Source: Ruegeria lacuscaerulensis
Lineage (GTDB): Bacteria > Pseudomonadota > Alphaproteobacteria > Rhodobacterales > Rhodobacteraceae
DNA length: 64,000 bases
Reading direction: 5' to 3'
Assembly: GCF_013031245.1 (NCBI RefSeq)
Contig: NZ_WPZL01000006.1
Coordinates: 62,001-126,000 of the forward strand
This document shows, in pieces, positions 63,090 to 64,000 of this stretch (position 1 is the stretch's first letter; each line of letters starts with the position of its first letter). The position numbers were made by a program, and so were the translations under genes. The notes under the pieces are model-generated. The model saw only the letters and a program-made list of their open reading frames with translations. It was not told the origin of the DNA and searched no databases.

Positions 63090-64000
63090 TCAACCCTTAA
63101 CCGCCTTCACGATCTTCTCGGCACCGTCTTTCAGGTTGTCCGCCGCGATCACGTCGAGGCCAGAGGTGTTGATGATCTCTTTGCCTTTCTCGACATTCGT
63201 GCCTTCCAGACGCACAACCAGCGGAACCTGCAGGCCGACCTCTTTCACCGCGGCGACAACGCCCTCGGCGATGACGTCACAGCGCATGATGCCGCCGAAG
63301 ATGTTGACCAGAATGCCTTTGACCTGCGGGTCCGAGGTGATGATCTTGAACGCTTCGGTCACTTTCTCTTTGGTGGCACCGCCGCCGACGTCGAGGAAGT
63401 TGGCAGGCTCGGCGCCATAGAGCTTGATGATGTCCATCGTCGCCATCGCCAGACCGGCGCCGTTGACCATGCACCCGATCTCACCATCCAGCGCGATGTA
63501 GTTCAGGTCGTATTTGGAGGCTTCCAGTTCCTTGGGGTCTTCCTCGGTCGTGTCGCGCAGCTCGGCAATATCCGGGTGGCGGTAGACCGCGTTGCCGTCA
63601 AAGCCGACCTTGGCGTCCAGCACCTTGAGGTCGCCGCTGTCGGACACGATCAGCGGGTTGATTTCCAGCATCTCCATGTCCTTCTCAACGAAGGCCTGGT
63701 ACAGCTGACCCATCAGCTTGACGCATTGCTTGATCTGTGTGCCCTGCAGGCCCAGTGAGAAGGCGATGCGACGGCCATGATAGGCCTGATAGCCGGTTGC
63801 CGGATCGACTGAGAAGGACAGGATTTTTTCCGGAGTGGCAGCGGCCACCTCTTCGATGTCCATGCCGCCTTCGGTCGAGCAGACGAACGAGATGCGGCTG
63901 GTTTGACGATCAACCAGCAGGGCCAGGTAGAGTTCGCGCTCGATTCCCGAACCGGCTTCGATGTAGATTCGGTTGACCTGCTTGCCCACCGGGCCGGTCT
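63090..64000 (-). CDS. sucC: Succinate-CoA ligase beta subunit (N-terminus beyond window)
   Basis: About 303 C-terminal residues of SucC are visible, running off the right edge. [37 protein letters not shown] and [17 protein letters not shown] are family motifs of the ATP-grasp and ligase domains. The true start lies beyond 64000; a Met near 63989 is internal. The RDD gene starts eight bases after its stop. Confidence 0.97.
   Translation of the reverse strand, partial: TGPVGKQVNRIYIEAGSGIERELYLALLVDRQTSRISFVCSTEGGMDIEEVAAATPEKILSFSVDPATGYQAYHGRRIAFSLGLQGTQIKQCVKLMGQLYQAFVEKDMEMLEINPLIVSDSGDLKVLDAKVGFDGNAVYRHPDIAELRDTTEEDPKELEASKYDLNYIALDGEIGCMVNGAGLAMATMDIIKLYGAEPANFLDVGGGATKEKVTEAFKIITSDPQVKGILVNIFGGIMRCDVIAEGVVAAVKEVGLQVPLVVRLEGTNVEKGKEIINTSGLDVIAADNLKDGAEKIVKAVKG

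Noticed and set aside
1..64000. Mobile elements, CRISPR arrays, tRNA or rRNA genes
   Set aside because: No transposase, integrase, regularly spaced repeat array or cloverleaf-type sequence was recognised; gaps between genes are all short.

Overview
The window is a gene-dense chromosomal stretch from an alphaproteobacterium, almost certainly a Rhodobacteraceae of the marine Roseobacter group (Ruegeria/Phaeobacter-like). The indications are GC-rich coding with dense ATGA overlaps, a lone aa3-type cytochrome oxidase subunit IV of 44 residues, the alphaproteobacterial low-complexity TIGR02302-type protein, an ETF-ubiquinone oxidoreductase, PhaR-like sites at polyhydroxybutyrate genes, a DmdC-like acyl-CoA dehydrogenase and the odhAB-lpd/sucCD cluster. 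I saw no rRNA, tRNA, CRISPR array, prophage or insertion sequence. No gap between genes exceeds about 190 bases.

Layout. 1-4380 (minus): a 26-cysteine secreted repeat protein, pyrB, two small unknown genes, a dihydroorotase-like gene lacking metal ligands, and plsY (cut by the left edge). 4466-6995 (plus): uracil-DNA glycosylase, metallophosphatase, LysE exporter, moaB. 7101-11959 (plus): a two-gene RND efflux pump. 11956-13192 (minus): Nudix hydrolase and a DsbD-like secreted protein. 13338-21490: yqgE, tsaC (minus), a DmdC-like acyl-CoA dehydrogenase with a metallo-beta-lactamase-fold hydrolase, a membrane glycerophosphodiesterase overlapping a secreted phospholipase-A2-like gene, cytochrome oxidase subunit IV, and a lipoprotein with a possible permuted papain fold. 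21479-26209: azlCD (minus), then fdhD-x-mobA-mobB-moeA for molybdenum cofactor and formate dehydrogenase maturation.

26206-37284: greA, a VOC-family gene divergent from soxR with a clear SoxR-type operator between them, ETF-QO, a TPR protein overlapping ispE, a polyprenyl diphosphate synthase, a tRNA1(Val)-type methyltransferase, DUF465, and a DMT exporter with a LysR regulator. 37396-43460: a 36-residue ORF, phaB and phaA (each with its own candidate PhaR site, separated by a terminator), an EAL-domain protein, a sterol-desaturase-like gene with two small companions, and a TlpA-like thioredoxin.

43482-54017: argH, two tiny lipoproteins and lysA; the TIGR02302-type protein; a zinc-ribbon protein divergent from ftsE-ftsX-plsC-PPOX; and a TerB-like protein. 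54040-64000 (all minus, read right to left): sucC (cut by the right edge), RDD protein, sucD, an AT-richer secreted unknown, DUF805, odhA, odhB with two lipoyl domains, a small unknown and lpdA, ending at a strong hairpin terminator. This forms one TCA-cycle block covering 2-oxoglutarate to succinate.

Most of the window is ordinary core metabolism. The items most worth follow-up are the tandem 26-residue four-cysteine repeats of the secreted protein, the PLA2-like/glycerophosphodiesterase overlap, the inactive-looking dihydroorotase beside pyrB, the cysteine-poor family-4-like uracil-DNA glycosylase, the SoxR-controlled VOC gene, the paired PhaR sites, and the LptM/LppL-like lipoproteins before lysA. 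I found no clear candidate for a wholly new multi-gene system.
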